This document shows positions 1 through 11,410 of a stretch of DNA of 64,000 bases, piece after piece. The stretch is from contig JAIQDT010004982.1 in assembly GCA_021521415.1 (NCBI GenBank), positions 124,001 to 188,000 on the forward strand, read 5' to 3'. The notes beneath the pieces were generated by a model that saw nothing but the letters and a program-made list of their open reading frames with translations, was not told the DNA's origin and did not search any database. This DNA is from Bidens hawaiensis (lineage: Eukaryota; Streptophyta; Magnoliopsida; Asterales; Asteraceae). The translations under genes and the position numbers were made by a program. Position 1 is the stretch's first letter. The number at the start of each line of letters is the position of its first letter.

Positions 1-617
1 TTAGTTTTACTCTTCTTTTGAATTGTTTTATCAAGTTAAGTTAGCTTATTACTTTATTATTTGTGTTATAAGCAAAGCAAAATATGTTGTGTTTTAATTT
101 TATCATTGTAGTTTTAAAAAAAATGGTTTTGTTTGTTCTTTTTTCTAGGATACTCGAAACCCGATTAACCCAACCCGAATAAACCCGAACTCGAAAAACC
201 CGTGAGAGATTTGGGTTAGGTTTTGGGTCGAGATTTAAAACATTGAAACCTGAAAAATCCGACCCGAAAAGCCCTAAACTGAAAAATAAATCCAAAGAAC
301 ACCCCTAGTTTAAGGGAACTAAAAATTAAAATTCCAAACAGTGAAACAGATACCAAAATTAATATTTTTGAACTTTGGGTAATTAATGAACGAACTTACA
401 CATGAATATAACCACTACCTCCAATCACATCATGTATCAAAAGACATAAATTTAACACAGGATTCTTTAGAAAATCTTTGCACTGAAACAATTGAGTTTT
501 GGAAGATCTTCTGTCAATATTGCATGTTTCACATGCACTCCCATAAATTCAAGTCAAAGCATCAACTCAAGATATCCGAAGATACAACGTAGTCAGTCAT
601 GTGTAGTGTAAACAAAA
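1..617. other. AT-rich intergenic spacer
   Basis: No gene, terminal repeat or RNA motif can be supported here. Short open frames exist on both strands but have low-complexity composition and no recognisable domain. A run of CCCGA-rich degenerate sequence at 150-270 is typical noncoding plant DNA. Confidence 0.6.
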
Positions 618-626
618 AATAAAAAA

Positions 627-1266
627 GGGAAAATTCCTAAAATGGACCGAATGTGTTTTCAAATTTATCCCCCCTAATTCAAGTTTCCAACTTTGTTCTT
701 TTGGTATCTCGTCGCCGACGACATGATAACGAACACTGACGATGCGTTACTGAAACAAATAGGTTAACGACACGTGGCCGGAATATGTGTTGACGATGCG
801 TTATGTTGCTAACGTAGGGTAGCGGCGATGCGTTATGTTGCTAACGTTGGGTAGCGGCGATGCGTTATGTTGCTAACGCATCGTGGAACCCTTGTGTTGT
901 CATAACAAGGTAGCAGCAACATAACACATCGCCGCTACCCTACGTTAGCAACATAATGCATCGTCAACCCTATGTCATACATAACGTAGGGTAGCATCGA
1001 TGTGTTATGTTGCTAACGTAACGTAGGGTAGCAGTGATGCGTTATGTTGCTAACGTAGGGTAGCAGCGATGCGTTATCCAACAATGCATCGTCGACGAAC
1101 TATTCCGGCCACGTGTCGTTATCCAATTTGTTTCAGTAACGCATCGTCGGTGTTCGCTATCATGTCGTCGACGACAAGATAACAAAGGGACATAATTGGA
1201 AACTTGAATTATTGAGGATAATTTTGGAAACTAATTCTTTAAATTGGCTATTATGGGAATTTTTCC
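627..1266. mobile_element. Foldback (Mutator-like MITE) element with 9-bp target duplication
   Basis: The ends are inverted copies of each other (GGGAAAATTCC... and ...GGGAATTTTTCC), and the inverted arms extend past the CACGTGTCGTTA blocks near 768 and 1110. The element is flanked by a perfect 9-bp repeat AATAAAAAA (618-626 and 1267-1275), the length typical of Mutator-like elements, although this repeat is low complexity. The middle holds several copies, in both directions, of a unit of about 31 bp containing GATGCGTTATGTTGCTAACG. There is no coding capacity. The whole element could fold into one long hairpin, so it is a possible small-RNA source. Confidence 0.75.
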
Positions 1267-1643
1267 AATAAAAAACATAAATACGACAAGACTGATTAGA
1301 ACTAAGTATTTATGATATAAAAGTAATTATTAGCACGTATATACACAAGATAAGCAAGATGAATTAAAGTATACGATTTTAATATTTTTATTATGCAAAA
1401 TATATGAAGATGTTATATAACTTGTTCTTTCCTATAGAACATATTGTATCATGAGGAGCATGTTGATGCGAACCGAGTCGTTAATTAAATGGTCCAAAAA
1501 TTTAGAGATAATTCAAATAGAAAATAGAGAAATATCAGATCAATTTTTCATTTTTTTTTTGATTTAACAAGCAATTTTTTTTTTTTTTTTTCATGATATT
1601 CATTCATATATCATTATTCTTAAATAAGGATTACAAATAGTCA

Positions 1644-1851
1644 ACCACTACTAGAACGTGACTCCTAAATTGCAACTGAAAGTCTGAAACATGGTTGATC
1701 ATGGGAGAGTTTAACCACCCATTATTCATCCTTAACCAACTAAACAAACCACTACTAGAACGTGACTCCTAAATTGCAACTGAAAGTCTGAAACATGGTT
1801 GATCATGGGAGAGTTTAACCACCCATTATTCATCCTTAACCAACTAAACAA
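1644..1851. repeat. Perfect 104-bp tandem duplication
   Basis: Two adjacent units (1644-1747 and 1748-1851) appear identical over their whole length, each beginning ACCACTACTAGAACGTGACT. No coding content is recognised. Identity implies a very recent duplication or an assembly artefact. Confidence 0.9.
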
Positions 1852-2569
1852 ACATAATTAATGAAAAAGAAACATGACATAATAATCAATAAAATAAACG
1901 GATGACTTGGTTTATAAACACATGAGGTTGGCACATACCACATGTATGTGTTTTTGTATATGCAATAAACCTTAAAGCACTTAAAAAGTGTGAGTGAACG
2001 AGTTATAGTCACATATTGTTTCTAATGAGTATACCCACCATGTAAGTTTTCTTGTTTGCCTTCCAATAAGAGATATATATGCTACTATGTTAATTATATC
2101 TTATGGTAAATCTTTATGAACTTTAGTGCTAGATTTTACAAATAATCATTTAACCAGCTAGACATCTTCGGTGATGCGTTTTGCTTACGTGTTGACACAT
2201 CTTAATTTTGCAAAAAAATCATCCTCGAATTTTTCGAACTCCTACATTTCCTTTTGCATCCCTATAAAAACAATCAAAAGGCAACAAGGTTTTGTCCTCA
2301 AACAAGCCCAATACAATAAAAATATATTCCTTAAAATTACTGTCTCGTTTTAAGCAATTTTTCGTTTCACTTTTTTTATAAAGTTCGCTAAATATTACTT
2401 TTTATTTATAAATTATAAAATCATAATATGAAATTTTTTCTTAAATTATTCAATATATCCCGAACGCCATGCATGATATATATCGCTCTAATAACTCTTT
2501 TAACTATGAAAAATCTATTATATTCTTTCAATTATTTGGGAGTCTTACTTTAAATTATGTTAAGCATTT
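1852..2569. other. AT-rich spacer
   Basis: Nothing supportable is seen. A 60-codon open frame at 2171-2353 has no recognisable domain. Confidence 0.5.
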
Positions 2570-3091
2570 GGAAAAATTCTCAAAATGTCCAAATTCTCAA
2601 AATGTCTTATTTTAAAGAGGAATTCTTAATATGTCCCTCAAAAATTCAAAATCTTCATTTGTCACTTTTCTAACTCGTCTTCGGCTTTACGTTAGAAAAT
2701 CGAGACGACATATTCTTAATAACATCAAATTTCCGAGCCCTAACAAATATGACATAGAAACTCATGCATACCATCAAATTTTTTATGTGTAACTTTCCTA
2801 GATATATTTTTTTAAATAAAAAGATTTATTAGATTTAATTTTTAGCTACATAGTGGGGAGGCGACGAGTTTTGAGCTGACATAGAGAGACGGTGGGTTTT
2901 GAGCTAACTGGTGGGGAGGCGACGGGTTATAAGCTAATATGGAGGGGAGGCAGCGAGTTAAGAAACATGTCGTCTCAGTTTTCTAACTTAGAGCCGAAGA
3001 CGAGTTAGTAAAAGGACAAATGAGGAATTTAAAATTTGAAATGACATATTTGGAATCTCTCTCTAAAAATATGACATTTTAGAAATTTATA
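2570..3091. mobile_element. Foldback MITE, family 2, copy 1
   Basis: The ends are imperfect inverted repeats: the left end reads GGAAAAATTCTCAAAATGTC and the right end, reverse-complemented, TAAATTTCTAAAATGTCA. Inner arms carry AACTCGTCTTCGGCTTTACG on the left and the complementary block near 2985-3005. The right arm has short tandem units ending GAGCTAACAT. A second copy lies at 18697-19424. This copy has a shorter left arm than copy 2. No coding capacity; Mutator-like affiliation is an inference. Confidence 0.65.
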
Positions 3092-4018
3092 CTAAGTAAA
3101 GATCCTTCCATAATTCAAGAACACCAATTCCCTCTCCAAAATATCGTTATTTATAGGGATATTGGTTTTTAATACTGTATACTTTCATACGTTGGTAGAT
3201 AACACTCCAAACTTTCAATTTGTCTCCCACCACTTCCAACTTTCACACTATTTGTTTTTATCACTCCCTTGTTAACTGAAGGCTAATGCCGTTAGTGGAG
3301 ACGCTAACATGAATTTTTTTAAATTATGTCAGATAAGGTGTCTGCCTACTAAAAATTAACTTTTTTTTAATCTTTTATACATTGTTTAAACCATCATCTT
3401 CTCCAACCTCCCACCACAACCACTACTGCCAGACATCACCACCATTTCTCCGGCCACCATCCATATCTACTAGTACCTTCATTTATGAACTCTCTCTACT
3501 TTAACTTTACAATGTTAGATCACACTCCTCTGCTCGAATTGACATCTGGTTGCTCTCCTCCATTCAAATTGAAGACAGTACAAGCACAACACTAGTTGTC
3601 TCCCTGTTGAAACTCGCCAATGATAAAGAGGAGGTGGTGGCACTTGGTTTTAGCCGTCGCACTTGATTTCCCGTCGAGCATCATGGGTGGCAACCATATT
3701 GTGGGTTTAGTCAAAAAACGTCAACGACATCCCACAATACAGTAGCAACCAGTCGTGGGTCTTTCGAGACTGAACAGCGATGCCATGATGGGTCTAGATG
3801 GATGAATAATTCGGGTTTTGTTGCTAGACATTTTTCCTACAATGTAACGACAACGACAGTAGTGGTTCCAAGTTCAGATCTCGATAGAATGGTAATGGCA
3901 GATGGTGGTAAGTGTGGTGGTTAAGGGCGTTGTTTGGTAAACAAGACGGCATGGGTGTTTTTGTAAAATCCAGTGACACGTGAGCTTTTCCGGTTGAATC
4001 CGAGTAGGCATGACACCT

Positions 4019-5143
4019 TGATGACCATCGTTTGAGTCAATCAAAAACCTAGTTATTCTAAATAGTTAGAGCAAGTAGGGTATCGTATCACAAGGAGTAT
4101 GTGGTCATTGTATTCGTGTAACAGATTTCTAATTATGAGGTAACTGAATTTTAGTGCTGATCACACAAGCAATTTTAGTAAATATAAAGAACTAAGCAAC
4201 GAACAAATAAACGAGTTTCAAACAGTTAACAAAGCAAATCACACCCGGGAATTCAAGTAAGCAACCAACAGCATCTCATTTAACCTAACAGATTAATTAT
4301 TAACGATTAACTGAAAACTGATCAATCAGACAAAACCTTAGACATCAACAATTACTTTACACAAGGCACTGGTTATCAAACAGTCCTTGCCAGTGTGACT
4401 CAGTTAAGGGTAATTGTATGTTTTATCGTATTCAATCTAACCAAACAGTTATATGACTAATTATCTAGCAATTGGTAACAGATCGTTCAGACCAACGTAA
4501 ACCTAAACCGACCGAACACACAGACATACTAAACATCAATAATCATATATCAATCATCAATAATAATACACAAGTGTTCTTAATCACATGAGAAAAACTG
4601 TAAAAGGTTACAAACTATACATCCCGGGTGCGATTCTAGGAGATTAGCCGAGCCTAGACATCATTGAATCTTCGATATGGATGATAGAAATCATATGTAG
4701 GATCTTGACACGAGCTAGGATAGTGGAAATCGCCTATAGGACTGCTGGAAATCGCCTCTTGGTCGTCAAAAACGAAGTAAGGGTTTTATGTTGATGAAAG
4801 TGATGTTATAAACCAAAATCCCGTCTCCACACCCGTCGCGTACCGCGACGGGGCCTTCTGTAAGCCGATCGCGTACCGCTATTGACCAAAGTGATCAACA
4901 TCATTTAAACTCCCATCGCGTACCGCGATGGGACACTGCTACAGCAATCTTCATTCTTTTCATCGTTTTGCGTGCTGGACATCCCGGGTCTTCATGTCGT
5001 GTCACAACAGGTCCATACTGAGTACTTTAACGCCTATGACCTAAAATCCAATAAAACACGTATGAAGTATCGATAGTTCTAGAATAAACAGTTAAAACTA
5101 AAAAATAAACAAACTAAAACATATACAAATTAACCGACCATCA
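4019..5143 (-). repeat. Athila 3' LTR
   Basis: Begins TGATGACC and ends GACCATCA on the plus strand, and pairs with 16530-17653. Contains three CGCGTACCGC-centred motifs (4832-4852, 4867-4884, 4912-4932), two of them nearly perfect palindromes. Confidence 0.95.
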
Positions 5144-7243
5144 CATCCCCACACTTATCTTTTGCTTGCCCTCAAGCAAAACTCTAAAGTAAACATCAAC
5201 ATCCATCATAGGTATGTAGATTATCGCCATTAATACTAGTAAGGTTTAAGGTCATACCCAGTTTCCCAGACTGACACTGTTTTTAGATTGACATCTCACA
5301 AATACGGTTAAATGCTATAATAAAAACAATAGAGCCGCCCAGACAAGTGTACTTTGTTTCCGGTTAAGGCATACATGTTCATACCACTCGTAATATAACA
5401 TCTCTCCTCTCGAGTTAATATATGGACTAGCAAAAGATGTGCCAGTATCACTCATCTCTCAATATCACTCATAAGTACATATTAATCCATCAAGCTGCTT
5501 TGGCACAAATGCTAATCAAGAGACCTTTAAAAGGGTTGTAACGGGGCCAGGTGTAAGGATATGGAATGGAAATATTTAAGTAGCTCAAACGATCCGACCC
5601 GGCTTATTACAAAACATCTAAAAAACGATACTAATGTACGACTAACTGACTGATTGTATACATCTAAATAAACAAACTATCAACAAACTGATTTCACATT
5701 TTTTTTGACATAAACGAACTTCAACGAACTACAGAATACATAACTGAATATAAAAAGACATCTTTTTGTCTTTTTCTCAATTTTTTATTATTTTTTTTAT
5801 TTTATTATTATTATTCTTTTTTTAAGCATAATAACGTGATGCTTAACAATGGAACAAATACAAATACAATTATAATTACAAATAAACCTAGTAAGCCTGA
5901 TCATCTCGTAACATAATGTCGGGGTTAAACAAACGAAAAATAAGTCCAAGAAAGGTTTTCTAAGGGACCCAACCCCCGCCCCTCACATTACCCACACTCA
6001 TATGTATAATGTATGAGGCCCAACCCCCCAGTACCCACACTCTCACTCATCCAGACGAGGCTTAACCTAATTGCCTCTATTACTTTTGCATTTTGCCAAC
6101 TACGATCCCGTAATCCATGAACATCAGTGAAAGCACTCAAATGACATGTGTGTACTATATATTATATGTGTATTATATATATTTGGGTCAACTCACACAC
6201 GTACCGGAGGAATAGGGTTGACGATATAAACATGTGTACCTGTCCCCATGACTCGTTATCCCCACCTAAACGACCCCATTTTCAACTTCTCGTAATAAAA
6301 ACATTTGTGAGCAAGACTAATGAGACGCTGAAAAACCAACCATGACTAGAAACCTATGACTTGGCATTAATGGTAATAACTAACAGTTAACAACTTTGGT
6401 TTCTAAACACTCTTCGAGGTACTATCAGGCTAAAATTTTTCAAAATTTCCCCCATCCCCACACTTGAGGTTTACATTATCCTCAATGTAAGTCCTCAAAG
6501 TTAACAAAAATGATAAAACGATTAATGAACATTTGAGGGACGGGGTTGAAATTGACTTTTTGATTATTAAGTAATTTTAAAATTTCGGGGCTCATGTGTG
6601 GCGGTTCTACTAACAATTATACAATTACACTTTTAACATTTTAAAGTAATAAAAACAAAATAAATTATGAAACTGAAATCACCTGATATCAACGTGACTG
6701 GAGAAGGACCAGTCGGCTCGTGAACTCTCATAACACTCGTATACTCTCGCATCATCCAATTACCAAACTGACAATCGAACCTACAAATCTCGAGACGTGT
6801 AGAAGCAAGCTTCTCACGAGTGTAAGACATAGGTCTTTTAAGAGTTATGAAAATGAATATTTATTAATTTTATTAAAACAATTACCGAGCCAAATTAAGT
6901 CGTTTCATAAGAAATTCTGTGTAGTTAGTTAAAAAACGTTAAAAGACCTAACTCACTTTCGTAGGAATCACGATTGCATTTAGCGTATGCAACAAGCCCT
7001 GTAAACCCCCCGGTAGCCCGGGAGGACGAGTGGGGTCTCGTGAGGGTTTATAGTGAACAACACCCACAAAGTTCGATTACAACAAAATATACAATTAAAT
7101 CAAGCACAGCAGCAATCAAAAGATATATAAACATATAAGCCCAACCAGTTACCCAAACATGATTCCCCAAAATATAATATAATATAATACAGACCATGAT
7201 ACTAATAAAAACAAAATAAAGTGAAAAAGGGTAACCAAAAAGC
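5144..7243. other. Athila 3' noncoding region
   Basis: Lies between the env-like frame and the 3' LTR in element orientation. On the minus strand the purine-rich AAGTGTGGGGATG abuts the 3' LTR and is the likely polypurine tract. A similar TCCCCACACTT block recurs near 6455-6466. I see no supported coding sequence; short frames at 6148-6345 and 6633-6932 look random. Confidence 0.7.
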
Positions 7244-8595
7244 TACTGTACTGGCGGATTATAATCTGCCTCGTCCTGCGGATCCACTGGCGGGTCCACT
7301 GTAATGATCAATGACTGTGGGAGCGGCACCTGCGAAGCAACAAACAATAAACGAAAGTAGTCATCATGGAGGGCCAAGGTCTGTAAAATCTGCTGCTGCT
7401 GCTGGTAAATCATAGCCAATGTGACTGGCTGCTGCGGCGGTGAAGATGATGATGCTGATGCCTGTCTCAGCTGATGCTGCTACTAAGGCCGCTCAATATG
7501 TGGAGTCGGACGACGCTGTCTTCATATCGGAACACCTCTCTGAAGAGAAACTACAGCCTCCGATCCCTCTGGTGGTGGTTCCTGTGGACCTTATCGGACC
7601 GAGACTAAAGCTACTGGATCCTGCTCCTCAACGATCCCGGCCCAACGGGCCTCCGATAACCCAAAAACACCTGTGGCTGGCCCCAACGTAAAATATCTAG
7701 TCGGATAGCGCTCAAATACCCCAAGTCGCTCAGCGATCCTCGTAATATAAGGCCCTAAGGGTAAACGTGCCGAGGATCCCTGAAGTCTGCTACCCCGAGC
7801 GAATGACGTAAGCAGGAGCATCGCCACATTGGCCGGTCGCTGGCCAAGGATGGAATATAAACACAGCAGATCTAAGTTGTTGCACTTCTCGTGGCCCGAA
7901 TGTCGGCCGACGAGAGTACAGGTAACGATCCTATGAATGTAACGATAGACGGGGTCCCGAATAGACGACTCCACAACAGCACTGGAGTGGGCCCCGTCGG
8001 CGATCTCCTCCCAATTCTGGCCGAGCTGGGTCTCCGTGAGCCAGTGCTCACGGGGCGCCTGAGCATGTGTCGTGTAACCTCGTATACTCTGCAGAAATGC
8101 AGGTGCCTGAACCTCCTAAGCTGTATAAAATCCAGTGGCCATGGCAAAATCTGGGACTGACATCTCGTACAACTGTCGTCCCAGTGAGAATGATACCGCG
8201 CGTGGCTCACTAAACTCCATCGGCGTAAAGTCAAAAGTGGAATAAAACTCACTTGTGAGCTCGACATAGGGAATCGAGTCACACGCAAACAAATCTGCCC
8301 ACGGAGCAGTCAATAGTGCCTGTACCTGGTCGTGAATCCCCAACTGACGCAACAATGTCAAATCAAATGAACGGTGGTGGAGAAGCTGCATCTGTCGGAT
8401 CCGCTGATATCTCGTATACTCCTCTGATGTCAAATAAAATCGTAGAATCTGATGAGGTATACGATCATCTCCCAAAATATCCGCTGGCTCGATGCCCTCT
8501 ACAATCTGTACCTCCTCACTGTCATAGTGGATGACACGAGGGTCAGTCCACTACCTCTTGCGTCGGGTGCGCGAGGACTCTGGTGCATCAGCCAT
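7244..8595 (-). pseudogene. ATHILA ORF1-like (env-like) frame, broken
   Basis: Starts at an ATG at 8595-8593 two bases after a splice-acceptor-like TTTGCAG. The predicted protein resembles the plant ATHILA ORF-1 family: a stretch with PWADLFACDSIPYVELTSEF, then MSVPDFAMATGFY, then a helical block with GPYITRIAERLGVF. Its function is unknown; it is called env-like only by position. The frame is broken by in-frame TAG codons at 8551-8553 and 8116-8118, a TAA at 7591-7593 and at least one frameshift before the likely end near 7244, where a Gln-rich C-terminal tail follows. Both TAGs could come from CAG by one C-to-T change. Confidence 0.7.
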
Positions 8596-10240
8596 ATCTG
8601 CAAACTCAAGCAAACAAGTTAGATATGTTAATATGGCGACGACCGTATAGCATTTCGGTCGCGGTCGTCCCATATAATAAAATAGTATTAAAATATTAAA
8701 AGTAATAAATAAAAAATAAAAAATAAAAATAAATAAAGACGAAAAATTCGGGGACACCCTGTGCGTATATCTAAAAACCAGATTAATCCGCCCGAATGGA
8801 GATTGAGTACAGGCGGGTAATCAATTAACAATCAATCAAACTGTTAAGGTATCCCCGAGACTCGATTCACAAAACACAAACCAACTTGACTCGACCCAAC
8901 TCGATTAACCACCTCCAACCGAACAAAACAAAAGACAAAATGACATACTTGACACAAACTGACCAACTGTCTCGAAAAACGTGCAAAGCAAACAAGTAAT
9001 ATGTCGAGTTGGGTTTCGAAGTATTAATAAAATATTTTAAGAATACGTTCACATAAATCGTTTAAAATCGAAAAAACACTATCATTAGTTTTGATGTGAA
9101 CATCAAAACCCGACTCGTCACATTGAACAATCCCGATTAGTCAAACACATAACCAACCCGAACAACCCTTTAATCATAATCCCAAAGTAACGCCCATAAC
9201 CCGAACCAATGTCCCGAAACATCCCATAAACCCGACCAACCCGGCCTCCCGAATGTCCAACCTAAAGGAACCCGATAATAACCCGACAACCACAACAACC
9301 CAATAAATCCCGATAATCCCGCAAACCGAATATCGACGAACTAAAATAATAATATTAAAATACATACATCAAATCGTCGAACGAAAGTGAATTGATTAAA
9401 CAAAAGGACTGTGGTTGTGTGTTGTCTGTAGTCGGCAGTTGTGACAGGGATGGCAGGGGGTTTGGTGGTGGAGGAGCGGCGGTGATTGGTAGGTGGTAGG
9501 GAAGGTGGACGGCGATGCTTAGTCTCCGGAGTAGGGGGTAGGATGTGGAGGTACGGTGTTCAGAGTGGTGGGGTAGGTGAGCCATGATGGTGGTGTTGTG
9601 ACTGGGGAGAAGGCGGTGGTGGTGGCAGTGTTTGATGGTGGCTGGACGGAGATGGAGGATGGTGGTGATAAGGAGTGGTGGTCGGAGACGGATCGCCGGA
9701 GAATGAAAGGAGAGAGAAGAAGGGGAGTAGACGAAGAAAAAAGAAAGAAAGAAGAAGAAGAACGGTTTGTAAACTACCAGGTCAGACGGGGCTCCGAGAC
9801 CCATCGCGGTACGCGATGGGTTACAATGGGGGTGGGAGCGTACAGCCACCCAATTGGAAAAAATTAGGGTTTTAACCCCATAGCGTACCGCGATGGGGTT
9901 AAAGAGGACTGGGAGCGTACCGCGATGGGACCAAAAGTCAGTTTTGAAATTTTTTGAAAACGCACCTGTTTTGGCATCCCGACATCACCATAGACCCCTT
10001 CAAAACTGAAAATACCTTTACATACCTGGAGTGACGTGTACTGCACCACTGCTTACCAAAATTCTCTAATTTCCCATTCTTCAACCAGCTTCCCCACTTG
10101 GCGTTTACTGCACAAAACTCGAGACGACACTAAGTACAAGACTCAATAAAATAAAAACAAACTGGAAAGACACTTACCAACCCCGGGTTGCCTCCCGTAA
10201 GCGCTGAATTTAAAGTCTACAGCTCGACAATGCCTTGAAC
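8596..10240. other. Athila spacer between integrase and env-like frame
   Basis: Noncoding in element orientation. Contains three CGCGTACCGCG-type motifs (9800-9820, 9874-9900, 9911-9929) matching those in the LTRs. A GGTGGTGG-rich stretch at 9430-9720 produces long but low-complexity open frames on both strands that I do not accept as genes. On the minus strand this spacer ends in a pyrimidine-rich AACTTGTTTGCTTGAG run and TTTGCAG, a candidate intron 3' end. Confidence 0.6.
9800..9929. repeat. Three palindromic CGCGTACCGCG motifs in Athila spacer
   Basis: Copies at 9800-9820 (CATCGCGGTACGCGATG), 9874-9900 (CCCATAGCGTACCGCGATGG core) and 9911-9929 (GAGCGTACCGCGATGG). The same motif occurs three times in each LTR. 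Role unknown. Confidence 0.85.
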
Positions 10241-11410
10241 TCAGTTATCTCCATAAACCGGTGAAGTTACAATAAAATTCACCGATTCCTCATCCAGCTC
10301 GTGTATGTCCTTCATCTCCAAATATGGCTTCAATCTATAGCCATTTACCACTTGTCTCAGATGATCATCAAAATCTTCAATCTCGTACTGACTTTGATTC
10401 CTGATTCTTACAATCGAGTACGGTCCCGTCCACTTACTTCTTAGCTTGCCCGGGAAGAGTTTCATTCTCGTGTTGCACAACCACACTCGTTGACCAACTT
10501 TAAAATTCTTCAACCGGATATTAGCATCATGAACTTTCTTCATCTTTGCCTTGTAAGCGGACGCGCAATCGTATGCCTCGTCACTCAACTCCTCGATCTC
10601 GCACAAAGCCAATTTCCTCGCTTTACCTGCATCATCATAATCCATATTAACCTGTTTAGTAGCCCAAAACGCTCTTTGTGCAATTTCAACTGGTAAATGG
10701 CAATCCTTTCCATACACAAGTCTATAAGGAGTGGTTCCAATTGGCGTTTTATAAGCAGTTCGGTAGGCCCATAGAGCACCAGTCAACATAGTTGACCAAT
10801 CTTTTCGGTCCGCCCGAACGGTTTTCTGCAAAATTTGTTTAATTTGCCTATTAGAAACCTCCACTTTTCCACTTGTTTGTGGATGGTAAGGAGTTGCTAT
10901 TCTGTGATCAACACCGTATCGTTTAAGCAATTTCCCGAATTTAAAATTCTTAAAATGAGATCCCCCATCACTTATGATAGTTCGGGGGACTCCAAATCTC
11001 GAAAAAATATTACTTTGAACGAAATTGCAAACGACTGTATGATCGTTTGTCCTAGTGGCTATTGCCTCGACCCATTTAGACACATAATCAACGGCCACTA
11101 GGATATACAGATTACCATGCGAATTAGAAAACAGGCCCATGAAATCGATCCCCCAAACGTCAAAAATATCAACAAGGATCGGGTTCAAGGGCATCTCGTC
11201 CCTCTTTGAAATACTCCCGAGTTGTTGACACTTCAAACAGTGTGTCGCAAACTCGTGAGCATCCTTAAACAAGAATGGCCAAAAGAAACCACTCGTTAAA
11301 ACTTTTCGAGCAGTTTTCCGGCCACTAAAATGACCACCACACGCAGATGAATGTGCGTGTTCCAACACCGCTCTGACATCCTCCTCGGGTATGCATCGTC
11401 TGATCTGCAC
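10241..11410 (-). pseudogene. Athila integrase segment
   Basis: A 389-codon frame encoding retroviral-type integrase, which joins element cDNA to host DNA in the nucleus. The N-terminal zinc-binding region has His residues near 18-27 and CLKCQ near residues 58-61. The catalytic core has all three acidic residues: D89 in WGIDFMG, D148 in IISDGGSHF and E184 in GKVEVSNR, with 35 residues between the last two. A C-terminal domain with KWTGPYSIVRI follows. The frame is itself open, but it is in a different frame from the upstream RNase H (11325-12503), with the shift near 11400, so it would not be made as part of an intact polyprotein. Confidence 0.88.

Noticed and set aside
7891..8288. Long frames overlapping the Athila env-like region in other frames
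   Set aside because: They are antisense or shifted shadows; the env-like frame itself explains the composition.
9355..9867. 164-codon minus frame and 96-codon plus frame
   Set aside because: Low-complexity GGTGGT-rich DNA in the Athila spacer, with no domain and mutually overlapping frames.
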